From assembly GCA_039707465.1 (NCBI GenBank), contig CM077645.1:160029003-160093002 (forward strand): a stretch of 64,000 nucleotides of DNA, written 5' to 3'. The translations under genes were made by a program, and so were the position numbers. Source of the DNA: Rhabdophis nuchalis. Lineage: Eukaryota > Chordata > Lepidosauria > Squamata > Natricidae. Below are positions 50,530 through 61,817 of this stretch, piece after piece; the stretch's first letter is position 1, and every line of letters begins with the position of its first letter. The notes under the pieces were generated by a model. That model saw only the letters and a program-made list of their open reading frames with translations, did not search any database and had not been told where the DNA came from.

Positions 50530-51340
50530 ATACAAAAGGGCTAAGCATAGTTAATATAACAGACAGGGGCTAAGAGCAAGAAAATTGAATAAATAGACAA
50601 AGGGACTAGTTTTAGCTGCACAAGACCAAGACTTAGAACAGCCAATGCCACTGAGAAGAGGAGCAACAGACAGCAAATGCCACCTCTGCAAAGAAGCTGA
50701 AGAAACAGTGAACAATTAGCTCCTGCAAGAATATCACACAGACTGACCACAAACAATGGCATGACCCAGTGGCAACAAGGTTGCATTGGAGTATCTGCAA
50801 GAAATGCCATTTTTCTGCAAGCAAAAATTGGGGAGAGCACAAAATAAATAAATAGAAAACAAAGAAGCCAAAATGCTCTGGGACTTTGGAATTCAAACAG
50901 ACAGGCACCTTCTACATAACACCCCAGATTTAACAACTGTCAATAGCAAAGACAAAAATGTTTGGATAGGGGACACAACAGAAAGCAGAATAGAAAAAAA
51001 TTGGGAGGAATCACAAAATACCAAAAACCATAAATAGAAATAGAATGACCATGGCAAAAGAAAGCATACATAGTGCTAACAGTGGTAAGTCCCTTGTATG
51101 CTATCCCAAAACCACTGGAGCATCACTTGAACACTATTGGCATTCATCATCAGTCAATTGCAAAAGGCAGCTTTACTTGAAACAGCTTACATCCTGCAAC
51201 CATATCTTTTAATATTATTAAACAACCACATCTGCCTATCCCAGATCCTTGGGAGGGACTTAACAAGTGGACAAAAATTCCAAATCCAGTCTAAGCCTAT
51301 GGTTGACAGTTGCACCAACAGCAAGGTATTAGATGTTATC
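50530..51340 (+). mobile_element. decayed LINE with restriction-like endonuclease (R4/Dong-like)
   Basis: Reading across frameshifts on the plus strand gives a zinc-knuckle-like stretch (ATDSKCHLCKEAEETVNN, about 50660-50715). The segment LWDFGIQTDRHLLHNTPDL is at about 50874-50930, with a following W-I-G-D, resembling the PD-(D/E)xK endonuclease of R4-clade LINEs. Further on is a C-terminal block with IPKPLEHHLNTIGI (about 51105-51145). These occur in the right order. Stops and frameshifts show it is dead. A long minus-strand frame here (50936-50541) is its antisense shadow. Confidence 0.65.
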
Positions 51341-53565
51341 AATACATACATGTTTGGTTTTAAATTTTAAATTAAGTCGTTAAATAGATGTGGTTATGAT
51401 CTTATACATACATAGTGTGGACGTAGATATGGATTCCATGATGAGCTCCGGATCAAAGTCGGAACCGTATATACATATGAGCACGTAGTGATTAGTGGCT
51501 TTCTAATAGTGAAAAGTGCATGCTGACCAGCTCTCCTTTTTTTGACTCCCGAGCTTCCTCCATTAGTGGAATAAAATATTTCAACTTGCATATCTGAGTC
51601 CAAGAACTAGAGAGGCTAACAGGATAATGGGTACTTCATCAAAGGGACACCTATGAAAATCAGTAGAAAATAGTTTTCAGGGTAGAGGTTACCATATAAC
51701 CCTGTTTGTTCAGTCCAGGCAGTATCCAGATAGCTTCGGGATATCGCTTGGTGCATTGCCTTGGTATTCTTCTTTTCCTGAAAGGGATCTGCCTTCCCCT
51801 TGAGAGTTTAGCTGGAAATTTTCTAAGCCAAGAATGGGGGGGAGGGGTGGAATACATTGTTAATAAATTATATTCATTGATTAGTTATCTATCTATTTAG
51901 GTTCATTAGCCTGTTAAAATGCTATTTGGCAGTACGACAAAAGTGTTCCCTGTTTATTAAATAGAGTAGTGTGCTCAGTTCACTGAAGTTAGGCTGATTT
52001 ACATCAGTCTTGAATTTGGATTTATTTCTTTCGGTCTCCATTTGTTTCCAATCCAAGGTTCCTTGTACTCTGGTTTTCAATTTCAAAAATTTCAAACTCA
52101 GCAAATGTGGAATGAATGAAGCTAAATAGAAATTGTGCCATTTTACATATGCCAGTAACTAGCTTCATACATTTTATTACCTTTCAAGTGAAAAATATGA
52201 AATGACTACAATGTGAATTGAATATTTTTTTCTGCTATAGCAATTGATAAAATGATCAAACTACTATTTCCTGCATGGGGAAGACATCCATTATATTAAC
52301 CACAACATAGTTTCTAATAGTCTTCTGTTTTCAGAGCTGAGCTGAACAATGGACTTCTGTGGAAGGTGATGTAGAAGATGACCAGGCTGATCCCAAGGGA
52401 GAGGTCAACCACCTCATCAATCTTAAGTCCCTTTGCACCCAACAATCACTAAGTCCACTCCACTTTGAATTCCATTAACTCTTATCTACCACCTATTTAT
52501 TTTAACCATTAGTAGTTCAGATTCTTGTAGAGAGCTTTAGCACACAATAAACCTATATATTCACTTGAATTGCCTGGAATAAAGAGATCATTGTAATCTT
52601 AGAGGGGTTAAGAGTCACAAAGTTTATTTACTCTTGTGATGGTTGGAAGGTTAGAAGTCACTTCTTTATATATTTCTTTTCTGTTTAATATATTCTTACT
52701 TTTTTCTTTTTTCACTTTCTTTTTACATTCTTCCTTGCATCTTTTTTTCTTTTCTTTCTTTTCTCTTCAAACTTCAAAGTTTAGCTTGAATGAGATTTTT
52801 AACCAAAATTCTTAATCAATAGCAAAAAAAAGTTGAAAATGAAGAAAAACAATCATTTTCTTCATTCCAGATAGATACTATATGTAGTGTGAAGTATCTC
52901 TCCCTTAGAAATGCATTTAGACTACAAATTCCATTTTAGACAGACTTTAAAGTGTAGACTTGATGTCTAAAATAATGTACGGTAACATATTTCCCTGGAA
53001 CATTTTTTATGTCCTAGTTATACCTGAGAAAGAATCCTGAAGAATTTAAAAGTTTGTCTCATTCCAGTTTGTCTCAATACAGTCTCCAAGTATGGATCTT
53101 GGCTATATGATTGGATCGCCACTACTATGATTGCTTTTTTATACTCTGAGGAACAAAACTGTTGAGGATGGAGCCATAACTAATTGTCAGAACAGAAATA
53201 AAGTTGAAACTCTAAGAATTTCATAGGAAAACTTTTGATGAAGCAGACAAGATGATAAAAATGTCATCTGGGAAATCTTGAACATAGACGTAGTTACAGT
53301 TTCAAGCTCCACCTGACCATATGTGGTAAATATGTATGGGGGGGGGAGACAAAAAATACTGTGGTCAAAAGAGCGAGAGCTTTAAAAGAATTGTCCAAAG
53401 ATTAAAGTTTTGCAGAGAACGGAAGCAATTATAAATGAAAAACTAAAAGAAATCTGTGATTTTATCTATCTGAGAAATATTAATAGAAACTATTACTGGT
53501 AGGATGTGGCTCAAGTGATTACAATGAGAATAAACCTGGATTGGTGGGAGGGAGGGAAGGCTGCA
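51341..53565. other. AT-rich spacer
   Basis: No gene recognised over 2.2 kb. Confidence 0.5.
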
Positions 53566-54020
53566 CTCTCTAGAAAGAGTGCAGAGAAGAGCAACAAGGA
53601 TGATTAGGGGACTGGAGACTAAAACATATGAAGAACAGTTGCAGCAACTGGGTATGTCTAGTTTAATGAAAAGAAGGATTAGGGGAGACATGATAGCAGT
53701 GTTCCAGGATCTCAGGGGTTGCCACAAAGAAGAGGGAGTCAAACTATTCTCCAAGGCACCTGAGGGTAGAACAAGAAGCAATGGGTGGAAACTAATCAAG
53801 GAGAGAAGCAACTTAGAACTGAGAATAAATTTCCTGACAGTTAGAACAATTAATCAGTGGAACAGCTTGCCTCCAGAAGTTGTGAATGCCCCAACACTGC
53901 AAATCTTTAAGAAGATGTTGGATAACCATTTGTCTGAAACGGTACAGGGCTTCCTGCCTAGGCAGGCGGTTGGACTAGAAGACCCCCAAGGTCCCTTCCA
54001 ACTCTGCTATTGTATTGTAC
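53566..54020 (+). mobile_element. CR1 LINE 3' end
   Basis: The C-terminal frame runs from VQRRATRMIRGLETKTYEEQ-like codons through RGDMIAVFQDLRGCHKEEG to LDNHLSETV, then UTR and ctattgtattgta tail. Slightly longer than the 415 and 42871 copies. 5'-truncated. Confidence 0.9.
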
Positions 54021-54734
54021 TTAAGATTGTTCTGCAAAAGCAAATCTGATGACCATATCAGAATGAGGAGCCAGCGAGTAAACCAACATTTTAATCATTC
54101 TTCTCTGTCTAAGAAGAAATGCTCCAGAGAGCTGCTTCTCATAAGGAAACTGCAAACCTCTTGGTCTCCAAGAGGTTTAGAGATCCAGAGATGTGGGAAT
54201 AGCTAAAACTGTAGTTGGTGTCTCTGAAAAAACCCTGGGTTTGCATACGTCCTTTTCTAATTGCTTTTGGAAAATGCTTGTTAACTACTTTTAAGCTATT
54301 AGAAATCGTTGGATCAAGAAATCTGACAGCACTAGATAGGTTTCCTAAAATCCTTAGCAAAATAAGTTTTAACTACAAGTTTAAGAGCTTATTTATTTAT
54401 TTGGACAAACAGGAAATGGGTGATTAAAATGTAGTGTTTATTAATTTTTGAAGGAAGTGATAAATTTGAAATAATATATTAGAATTAATTATAAGAACCC
54501 TTCCTGTGGGATAATGCTAAAAAATAGTATTTTAAAACTGGACATTAGGGGGGAATAGGAAAAACGGAAGTCTACGATTAAATGGAAGAAATGAAGGAAA
54601 ATGTTTTACCATTAGAAGAGAAATACATTTTACCTGACAAAATCAAGGCTAATTTGGAAGTGGATTTAAAAATGACAGGTACAGGACTAACCTTAAGCCA
54701 GTCACTTTCTTTCAGCCTAACTCACCTTAGGGAA
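54021..54734. other. AT-rich spacer
   Basis: No gene recognised. Confidence 0.5.
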
Positions 54735-54958
54735 GAGGGGGGTGTCTTATTACACCCAAAATAAGCACTTGGCCTTATTTTCGGGGAGGTCTTATTATTT
54801 TTGAGGTGCAGGAGGCAGCGAGCATGACCACCTCATGGCTGCTGCTGTGTTGCAATATTTTAAGAGAGGGCTTATTTTGGGGGGAGTGCTTATTTTAGCG
54901 CATGTGCTCAAAAGCCCAATTGGGCTTATTATCTGGGAGGGTCTTATTTTGGGGAAAA

Positions 54959-54960
<2 letters not shown>
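54735..54960. mobile_element. probable DNA-transposon remnant with ttattttggg repeats
   Basis: Repeated words aaaataagc and cttattttgggg in both orientations (cccaaaataagca near the left, gtcttattttgggga at the right) suggest inverted terminal repeats of a short non-autonomous element. Ends are not exact. Confidence 0.5.
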
Positions 54961-55004
<44 letters not shown>

Positions 55005-55046
55005 ATGTATGTATGTATGTATGTATGTATGTATGTATGTATGTAT
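54961..55046. repeat. (TG)n then (TATG)n microsatellite
   Basis: About 16 tg units followed by about 12 tatg units, adjoining the Penelope-like end. Confidence 0.95.
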
Positions 55047-55685
<639 letters not shown>

Positions 55686-55758
55686 ATGAAGTGGATATAT
55701 TGTTACAGCTTCCTGTTAGGCCTATTCAAGGGAGGAGACAAACTTTAACATATATATA
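55686..55758 (-). repeat. partial hammerhead-family tail
   Basis: The first 57 bases repeat 55341-55397 (gaagtggatatattgttac and onward). It is the 3' tail of a preceding unit in minus orientation and then runs into a short atatatat palindrome. Confidence 0.85.
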
Positions 55759-55775
55759 TGTTAAATTTCTTTAAG

Positions 55776-56175
<400 letters not shown>

Positions 56176-56510
56176 GCTGATTAATAAAAAAAATTGTAAG
56201 AGACCAGGATGGATCCATTTCGGGCTTATTAGCCCTCCTCAGCTGGCCATACTCCTTCTTTGAACCGGCACTCTCCAGCATATCAGGCAAGCCTTTTTAT
56301 GCCTTGAGCTATCCGGCTTCCCATGATTACATCAGCCTTACAGGACTCTGTTAATGAGAGAATATTTTTCACAACTCCTGTTGGGGCCCCGTTAAGGGAG
56401 GAGACAAACTGTCTTCCTTCTCTGCCTTTCGGCTCAACCCAAAGATCATCTGGAGAGAGAGCCATGAGATGAAAAGCCATAAAAACCTAACACATATCTA
56501 AAAAAAATCA
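56176..56510 (-). mobile_element. hammerhead repeat unit B plus tail of preceding unit
   Basis: Minus-strand order: tail of an upstream unit (about 56510-56355, with the GCC-GAAA-GGC hairpin), tRNA-like head (about 56345-56255, degenerate box B near tttgaacc), hammerhead, then a junction into the Penelope-like segment at 56175. The unit's own tail is missing and replaced by that sequence. Confidence 0.7.
56202..56248 (-). ncRNA. type I hammerhead ribozyme (copy B)
   Basis: 47 nt. Stem I GGCCAG/CUGGUC, core CUGAGGA, stem II GGGCU/AGCCC with loop AAUA, GAAA, stem III AUGGAUCCAU, then C17. Core position 7 is G here (C in A, U in C), the one freely variable core position. All expected positions are intact. 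Confidence 0.88.
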
Positions 56511-56524
56511 TAGATAATTTATCT

Positions 56525-56882
56525 ATACTAAATATTCCTGTCTCAGCTGATGCAATGGGTAGAGCCGGTTACGCTGAATTACTAGGCTTCTGCCTTGGAT
56601 GCATTGCAGCCCCGGTTCAAATCCCAGTGGAGGGTATGGCCAACTGATGAGAGCTAATAAGCTCGAAATAGATCTATCTTGGTCTCTCAAATTTAAATTT
56701 ATTGATCAGCTCATGAAACTAACACACATATCTAAAAAATTTACACAACGTAACTCATGGTTCTCTGTCTAGATGGTCTCTGGTGATGAGCCGAAAGGCA
56801 GAGAGGGAAACAGTATGTCTCCTCCCTTAATGGGGCCCTAACAGGAAGTTGTGAAAACAATTATCTATACTAAATACTCCTG
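56525..56882 (+). mobile_element. hammerhead repeat unit C
   Basis: Plus orientation. A tRNA-like head starts at tctcagctgatgcaatgg (56541), box B GGTTCAAATCC is at 56614-56624, the hammerhead follows 13 nt later, and then comes the family tail with the GCC-GAAA-GGC hairpin at 56777-56804. The next unit repeats the head at 56883, a period of 342 bp. Left of it lies the minus-strand tail associated with unit B, so the two arrays are head to head. Confidence 0.8.
56638..56684 (+). ncRNA. type I hammerhead ribozyme (copy C)
   Basis: Stem I: GGCCAA (56638-56643) with UUGGUC (56679-56684). Core CUGAUGA at 56644-56650. Stem II: GAGCU (56651-56655), loop AAUA, AGCUC (56660-56664). GAAA at 56665-56668. 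Stem III is the palindrome AUAGAUCUAU (56668-56677). C17 is at 56678, so cleavage is predicted after 56678. All invariant positions are present, and helix changes relative to A and B are compensatory. Confidence 0.92.
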
Positions 56883-56943
56883 TCTCAGCTGATGCAATAG
56901 GTAGAGCCGGTTAGGCTGAATTGCTAGGCTGGTTAGGCTGAAT

Positions 56944-57470
56944 TGGCTGCCTGTTGTCTTCCGGGTGCGCTTCAAGGTATTAATTATCATCTTTAAAGCT
57001 CTCCATGGCTCGGGACCTAGCTATCTGCGGGATCGGATCCTGCCTCATACATCCTCACGGCCGATTCGCTCCCACAGAGAGGGACTTCTCCGGGTGCCGT
57101 CCACTAGACTCTGTCAGCGGGCGACACCCAGGGGAAGGGCTCTCTCTGTGGCGGGCCCAGCCCTCTGGAACGACCTCCCCCCCCGACATTAGGACCACCA
57201 CGGACCTCCGCTCCTTCCGTCTTAAACTAAAAACACACTTCTTCTGCCTTGCCGGCCTGGGATAGTTACTCCTCTGTTTTTGGGTTTATTGGGGATTTTT
57301 AGTGTAGCTAGTTTTAATGGGTATTTTAGCGCAGGTATTGTTTAATTTATTTTTAATGTGAATTGTTGTATATAGTTATTGTTTTTATCTTCCCTGTGCA
57401 CCGCCCCGAGTCCCTGTGGGGAGAGGGTGCGGTTTATAAGTATTAAAATTATTATTATTATTATTATTAT
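56944..57470 (+). mobile_element. L2 LINE 3' end inserted in hammerhead unit D
   Basis: Plus-strand L2 with the C-terminal blocks RFKVLIIIFKALHGSGPSYL and LALWND-like codons, a frameshift at a run of eight C (57177-57184), FFCLAGLG, the 3' UTR gcaccgccccgagtccctg, and an (ATT)n tail. The target sequence ggttaggctgaatt appears on the left twice and may be part of a target duplication. Confidence 0.92.
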
Positions 57471-57519
57471 TCTGCCTTGGATGAATTGCAGCCCCGGTTC
57501 GAATCCCAGTGTAGGGTAT

Positions 57520-57564
57520 GGCCAACTGATGAGAGCTAATAAGCTTGAAATAGATCTATCGGTC
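57520..57564 (+). ncRNA. hammerhead ribozyme (copy D), stem I damaged
   Basis: 45 nt. Core CUGAUGA at 57526-57532, stem II GAGCU/AGCUU (one G-U pair), GAAA at 57547-57550, stem III AUAGAUCUAU, C17 at 57560. The bases UU that should follow C17 are missing, so the 3' strand of stem I starts GGUC and pairs poorly in register. Probably weak or inactive. Confidence 0.75.
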
Positions 57565-57735
57565 TCTCAAATTTAAATGTATTGATCAGCTCATAAAACT
57601 AACACACATATCTAAAAAAATTTACACAACGTAACTCATGGTTAGATGGTCTCTGGTGATGAGCCGAAAAGCAGAGAGGGAAACAGTATGTCTCCTCCCT
57701 TAATGGGGCCCTAACAGGAAGTTGTGAAAACAATT

Positions 57736-57826
57736 ATCTATATCTATCTCTATCTCTATCTCTATCTCTATCTCTATCTCTATCTCTATCTCTATCTCTA
57801 TCTCTATCTCTATCTCTATCTCTATC

Positions 57827-57890
<64 letters not shown>
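57736..57890. repeat. (TATCTC)n then (TATC)n microsatellite
   Basis: About 16 tatctc hexamers followed by about 16 tatc tetramers, growing from the end of unit D. Confidence 0.95.
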
Positions 57891-58349
57891 ATGTATATAT
57901 AATGGGTTAGATTATATCTGTCTATCAACTGTGAATGAGAAACAAAATGTCTTTGAAGAAAAAAACTAGAAAGTCCAATTGTGTCTTGAAAAAGCACCTT
58001 TGGGATTCCCCCCCTTTCCTTTTTACTATTTTCAAAACTAGGGAGGGTCCCTTCTTCCCAAGTCTCTTCTGCTTCTATTAATTGAAATATCTTTATGTAG
58101 TCTGCAGCTCTTCCTCCTGGCTCCCAAGGTAATCCCCAGGAAATATCTTCATTATAGTGATATGCTTTCTTTAGTACATAACAAAAGGCAATATCCTTTT
58201 AAAGTTGCTGTCTATGTTTTGAATAACTATATTGTTACCTCTCTTGCTATAGAAAGTTTTACTTAAAACTTTACTTTTTAACTTACAATTTTTAAAGTAA
58301 AGTTTGAGTTTTTTTATCTCTTGTGAAATAGTCCCTCTCCAAAATGGAA
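57891..58349. other. AT-rich spacer
   Basis: No gene recognised. Confidence 0.5.
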
Positions 58350-58568
58350 AAATGGCCCTGCCCCCATCTATTCTCTGCCTTCCAAGTCCCAGCTGATGAG
58401 GAAGAAATGGGGATTTTGCAGTAAGCTTCCTCTGGAATGGGGTGGGAATGGAGATATTATAGTATCCTTCTCCTGTCATGCCCACCAAGCCACACCCACC
58501 AAGCTATGCCATGCCTACCAAGTTAGGCGCATAGAACCAGCAGTAATTTTTTTTTAATCCCACCACTG
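58350..58568. mobile_element. hAT element (family B), left end truncated
   Basis: The right end aatcccaccactg and inner blocks (tctattctctgcct, accaagccacaccca) match 18818-19093. The left terminal repeat is missing. Confidence 0.75.
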
Positions 58569-58681
58569 ATTTGTTACTTCATTTCTTTTTAAATTGCCAG
58601 GAGTACCATGATGTGGAAGCTGTCTTTTTCTCACACATTGTGGTTAGAAGAAAGACAACAGAAAAGCCTTTTCCTAGAAAA

Positions 58682-59039
58682 TACCATATTTTTCGAAGTA
58701 TAAGATGCTCCAAAGTATAAGATGCACCTAGGTTTTGGGGAGGAAAACAAGGGGAGGAAATCTGCCTCTACCTCCCAGCAATTTGCCTCCTTGCAGCAAA
58801 CAGCAAACAGTACAGAAGATATACACTCTTTAGTTTCAAGCTGCAGGAATTGCCATAGCCTATTGCCACCTTTGCAAGCTCCATTTTCTCCGGTTGCTTC
58901 AAGGAGGTAAATTGCTGGGAGGCAGAGACCAAAGGGTGGAGACCAGTGGGTGGGCAGGGCTACATTCTGTGTATAACACCCAAAGTTTCAACCTCTTTTA
59001 GGAGGGGAAGGTGTGTCTTATACTCTGAAAAATCCAGTA
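58682..59039. mobile_element. short TIR DNA transposon, family unassigned
   Basis: The left end taccatatttttcgaagta is matched by the complement of the right end (tactggatttttcagagta), with tataagatgc-type words repeated inside each end. The interior (58740-58990) shows no transposase. Target duplication not clear. Confidence 0.7.
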
Positions 59040-59352
59040 GGTAGTAGCAATCAGTACAATCAAGTCTCATACCTAAGGAGGAAGAGGAACAAATGAGTGT
59101 AGATTCAAATTGCTTTTGAGGTTGGGAAGGGTTAGACCTCCTGCAGGATCAGGACTGCTGCTATTTGGTATTAGAGGTGGACTGAAGTAAACAACAGTTG
59201 TTGCTGGGGTTTTTTTTTTAATGTTATTTTGTGACATGAGGAGAGGAACAGATAAGATAGGATTCTTTTAGTCTTTATTTCCCTAAATTCTTTTAAACAG
59301 AGATATAAAGTGACGTGCAAATGTGTGAGTGTGTGTGTATGTGTGCACCCAC
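59040..59352. other. spacer
   Basis: No gene recognised; short (GT)n before 59340. Confidence 0.5.
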
Positions 59353-59538
59353 CAGAGGTGGTATTCAGCCAGTTTGGACCAGTTCAAACTGGTCCCTCCC
59401 TCCCTCCCTCCCTGGCTCTATGACGTCGTATTCAGGCATGTTTTTGAGACCGAGCATATGTGCAGAAGGGGCATGCGCAGAAGTGAGTGGGCGCACGCGG
59501 GATGAACCGGTAGTAACAAAATGTGAAACCCACCACTG
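59353..59538. mobile_element. short hAT element (family B)
   Basis: The ends are cagaggtggtattcag and gtgaaacccaccactg. The flanks gtgtgcac and gtgtgcat are similar but offset, so the duplication is doubtful. Confidence 0.75.
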
Positions 59539-59574
59539 GTGTGCATGTGCACATGCGCACATGTCAGAGGCACA

Positions 59575-59578
59575 CACA

Positions 59579-59619
<41 letters not shown>

Positions 59620-59620
59620 C
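59575..59620. repeat. (CA)n microsatellite
   Basis: About 20 ca units with one interruption. Confidence 0.9.
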
Positions 59621-59639
59621 TTTATTTTATCTTCTGAGA

Positions 59640-60338
59640 TAGATTTGTGGTAGGAGGCCATGATCTTCTAAATAGTATTTAGGAGTGGGAAGACATCTTT
59701 ACTTATCTAGAGTAAAGAAAATGTCCCAAGGAACAATATGTCAGATTCTGTGAATACCATTCTGGGAGATGGAGCAGATAACTATCCTAACAGGACCCAA
59801 GAAACAAAGAAAAGGGATAGATCACGTCAAGCCCCTTGGTTTATTAATGAAATTGGAAATCTAAGCTCAAAAAGATTTTTTTTTTAAATGGAGCTGAAAT
59901 TCCATAGAAAGGACAGATAAAGGAACTGGAGACAGCAGAAAGAAAGAAAAGAAGGACAAATTAAAAGGATAGAACTGGGCAGGGGAGGGGGGGAATGACA
60001 AAATGTCCTTTTCATTCAGAAAAAGAGAAAAATAAAATAAAAGGGACACACTTTTCAATAATAGAGAACTTAAAGAATGGAATGTTTCTCTTCTGTAGTC
60101 AAGTCTACACTCATGCTTGCATTCTAAAAGCTGTCCAGCTTTTAGAATACAAGTAAGAGAAATTCACACCTCATCTTTCACCCTCCAGTCTCAGTTATTA
60201 TAGCACCTTTAAAAAGATCTGAATTTAAACGAGAAGACCCACAGGCCAGGGAAACCCTAATTATTCCTTCCAAAGTTTTGGCTTTCCAAGTGTATGAAAT
60301 TAATGTTTTTGCAGCCTTCACTAATACAACCAATAAAA
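59640..60338. other. spacer with small hairpin
   Basis: No gene recognised. A perfect 13-bp hairpin (attctaaaagctg arms, 2-base loop) lies at 60121-60148. Confidence 0.5.
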
Positions 60339-60609
60339 CAGTGATGGGTTCCTACCAGTTCGGACCTATTCGGCCGAACTGGTAGTGGTTTCGCGGCCTG
60401 CATTGCTGGAACCGGCAGTGACCCAGGCCTGCCATGTCCCTGAACGGGTGGCACCGTAGCACCACCATCTTGTTTTTTGCTTCTGTGCATGTGCAGAACA
60501 ATTTTTATTGCATTGTACATGCATGAACAGTGCGCATCAAGCGCTGTGCATGGCACACACACACACACACAAGTGAACTGGGAGTAGTGCCTGCCTGGAC
60601 CCACCCCTG
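60339..60609. mobile_element. hAT element (family B)
   Basis: The ends are cagtgatgggttcctacc and tggacccacccctg, with a perfect 8-bp duplication caataaaa at 60331-60338 and 60610-60617. A (CA)n tract is inside. Close to the 38894 and 26675 copies. Confidence 0.9.
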
Positions 60610-60617
60610 CAATAAAA

Positions 60618-61679
60618 GTGTATCAGGTGTTTGCTGTAAAGCACCACTGCGAAGACGCACCAAGGCTGCCCCTATCAGCTCCGTGTAATGGCGCTAAATA
60701 CAAGCGTATCTGGAACTGCACCAAGATACCAGCTGTTAATCTGTTTCTCTAGCTTCTTCCACATACCCCATTGTATGCCAGAAATCACATTACACATCTA
60801 TTATCAAGAACTAGGGTGTTAAAATGACAATTTGGTATTTGGGTCTTAAAGGGCAGCCTGCAATGACATACCATATGGTCATCTCCTGCCCTTTAATGTT
60901 CCTATGCAATAATGTATTTACAAGGCAACAGAGAGACTTATGGAGATAATGCCATCTGCTGCCACAGAAACAGGAAGCAGAAAATAGATTAGAAGGCTAA
61001 TAAATGAAAGACTCCCAAGAAACATGAACAAAAGCATGCATACATAGATACATGCATACATATATTAACCATTTACGTAGTAAGTAGAACTTTATTTCCT
61101 ATGAAACTACCAATCAAACCCACCAATCTGATCATTCATTGGCAACAAAAAAAGAATGCAATAAAAATTGCTAAGCTCTTCCATGTTAAATAATGAGTGG
61201 CAATGTGGGGAATCTAACAACAGAACATTCTTGTTTGAGTATTCATCATGTATTGAGTCTGTATTGAGATCCATTAAACAATTCCAATGTAATTAAGTCT
61301 CACAGCTTGCCTATGTCAAAGTGACTGTGTATTAGGTTACACTGGATTGCCATAAACACAGCTGGATTCCAAGCAGCATTTGCCACCATCACTAAAATCT
61401 GAACTATCCATTTCAGATTGCTTTCAATAAGCTGATAAATCACATTTCCTATTATAGCCACATCATCACTTCAATATAATGGGCCTGATTTTGTGAAGCA
61501 CTTACCTTGAGATAGCTTCCTTATGTTGAAAAACCTGCTTTCTCATTGCATACACAAAATTTGATAGTGCCTGCTCCTACAATATAATTTTAACTCTGAT
61601 TAAGAGAAATGTAAAACCATTGTAGTGGGTGGTCTTATGAATTTTAAATATTAGATGAGAGGAGAGAGAGGGGGAATGG
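60618..61679. other. unique spacer
   Basis: No gene recognised. Confidence 0.5.
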
Positions 61680-61725
61680 ATAGGTAGGTAGGTAGATGAT
61701 GGATGGATGGATGGATGGATAGATG

Positions 61726-61816
<91 letters not shown>
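61680..61816. repeat. (GGTA)/(GATG)/(GATA)n microsatellite
   Basis: Short ggta and gatg runs lead into about 23 gata units. GATA repeats of this length are common in snake genomes. Confidence 0.95.

Positions 61817-61817
<1 letters not shown>

Larger units (their letters stand above)
56883..57735 (+). mobile_element. hammerhead repeat unit D, interrupted by an L2 LINE
   Basis: The head begins tctcagctgatgcaatag at 56883, is broken at about 56943, and resumes at 57471 with ctgccttggatg exactly as in unit C. Box B is the canonical GGTTCGAATCC at 57496-57506. The tail ends in acaattatctat, from which the following (TATCTC)n appears to have grown. Without the L2, the distance between the C and D ribozymes is about 342-355 bp. 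Confidence 0.8.

Noticed and set aside
50541..50936. 131-codon minus-strand frame resembling a membrane protein
   Set aside because: It is antisense to the LINE endonuclease/zinc-knuckle sequence on the plus strand; its hydrophobicity reflects A-rich codons on the other strand.
57736..57890. Possible CRISPR or satellite array
   Set aside because: Units are 4-6 bp with no spacers; a microsatellite in a vertebrate genome.
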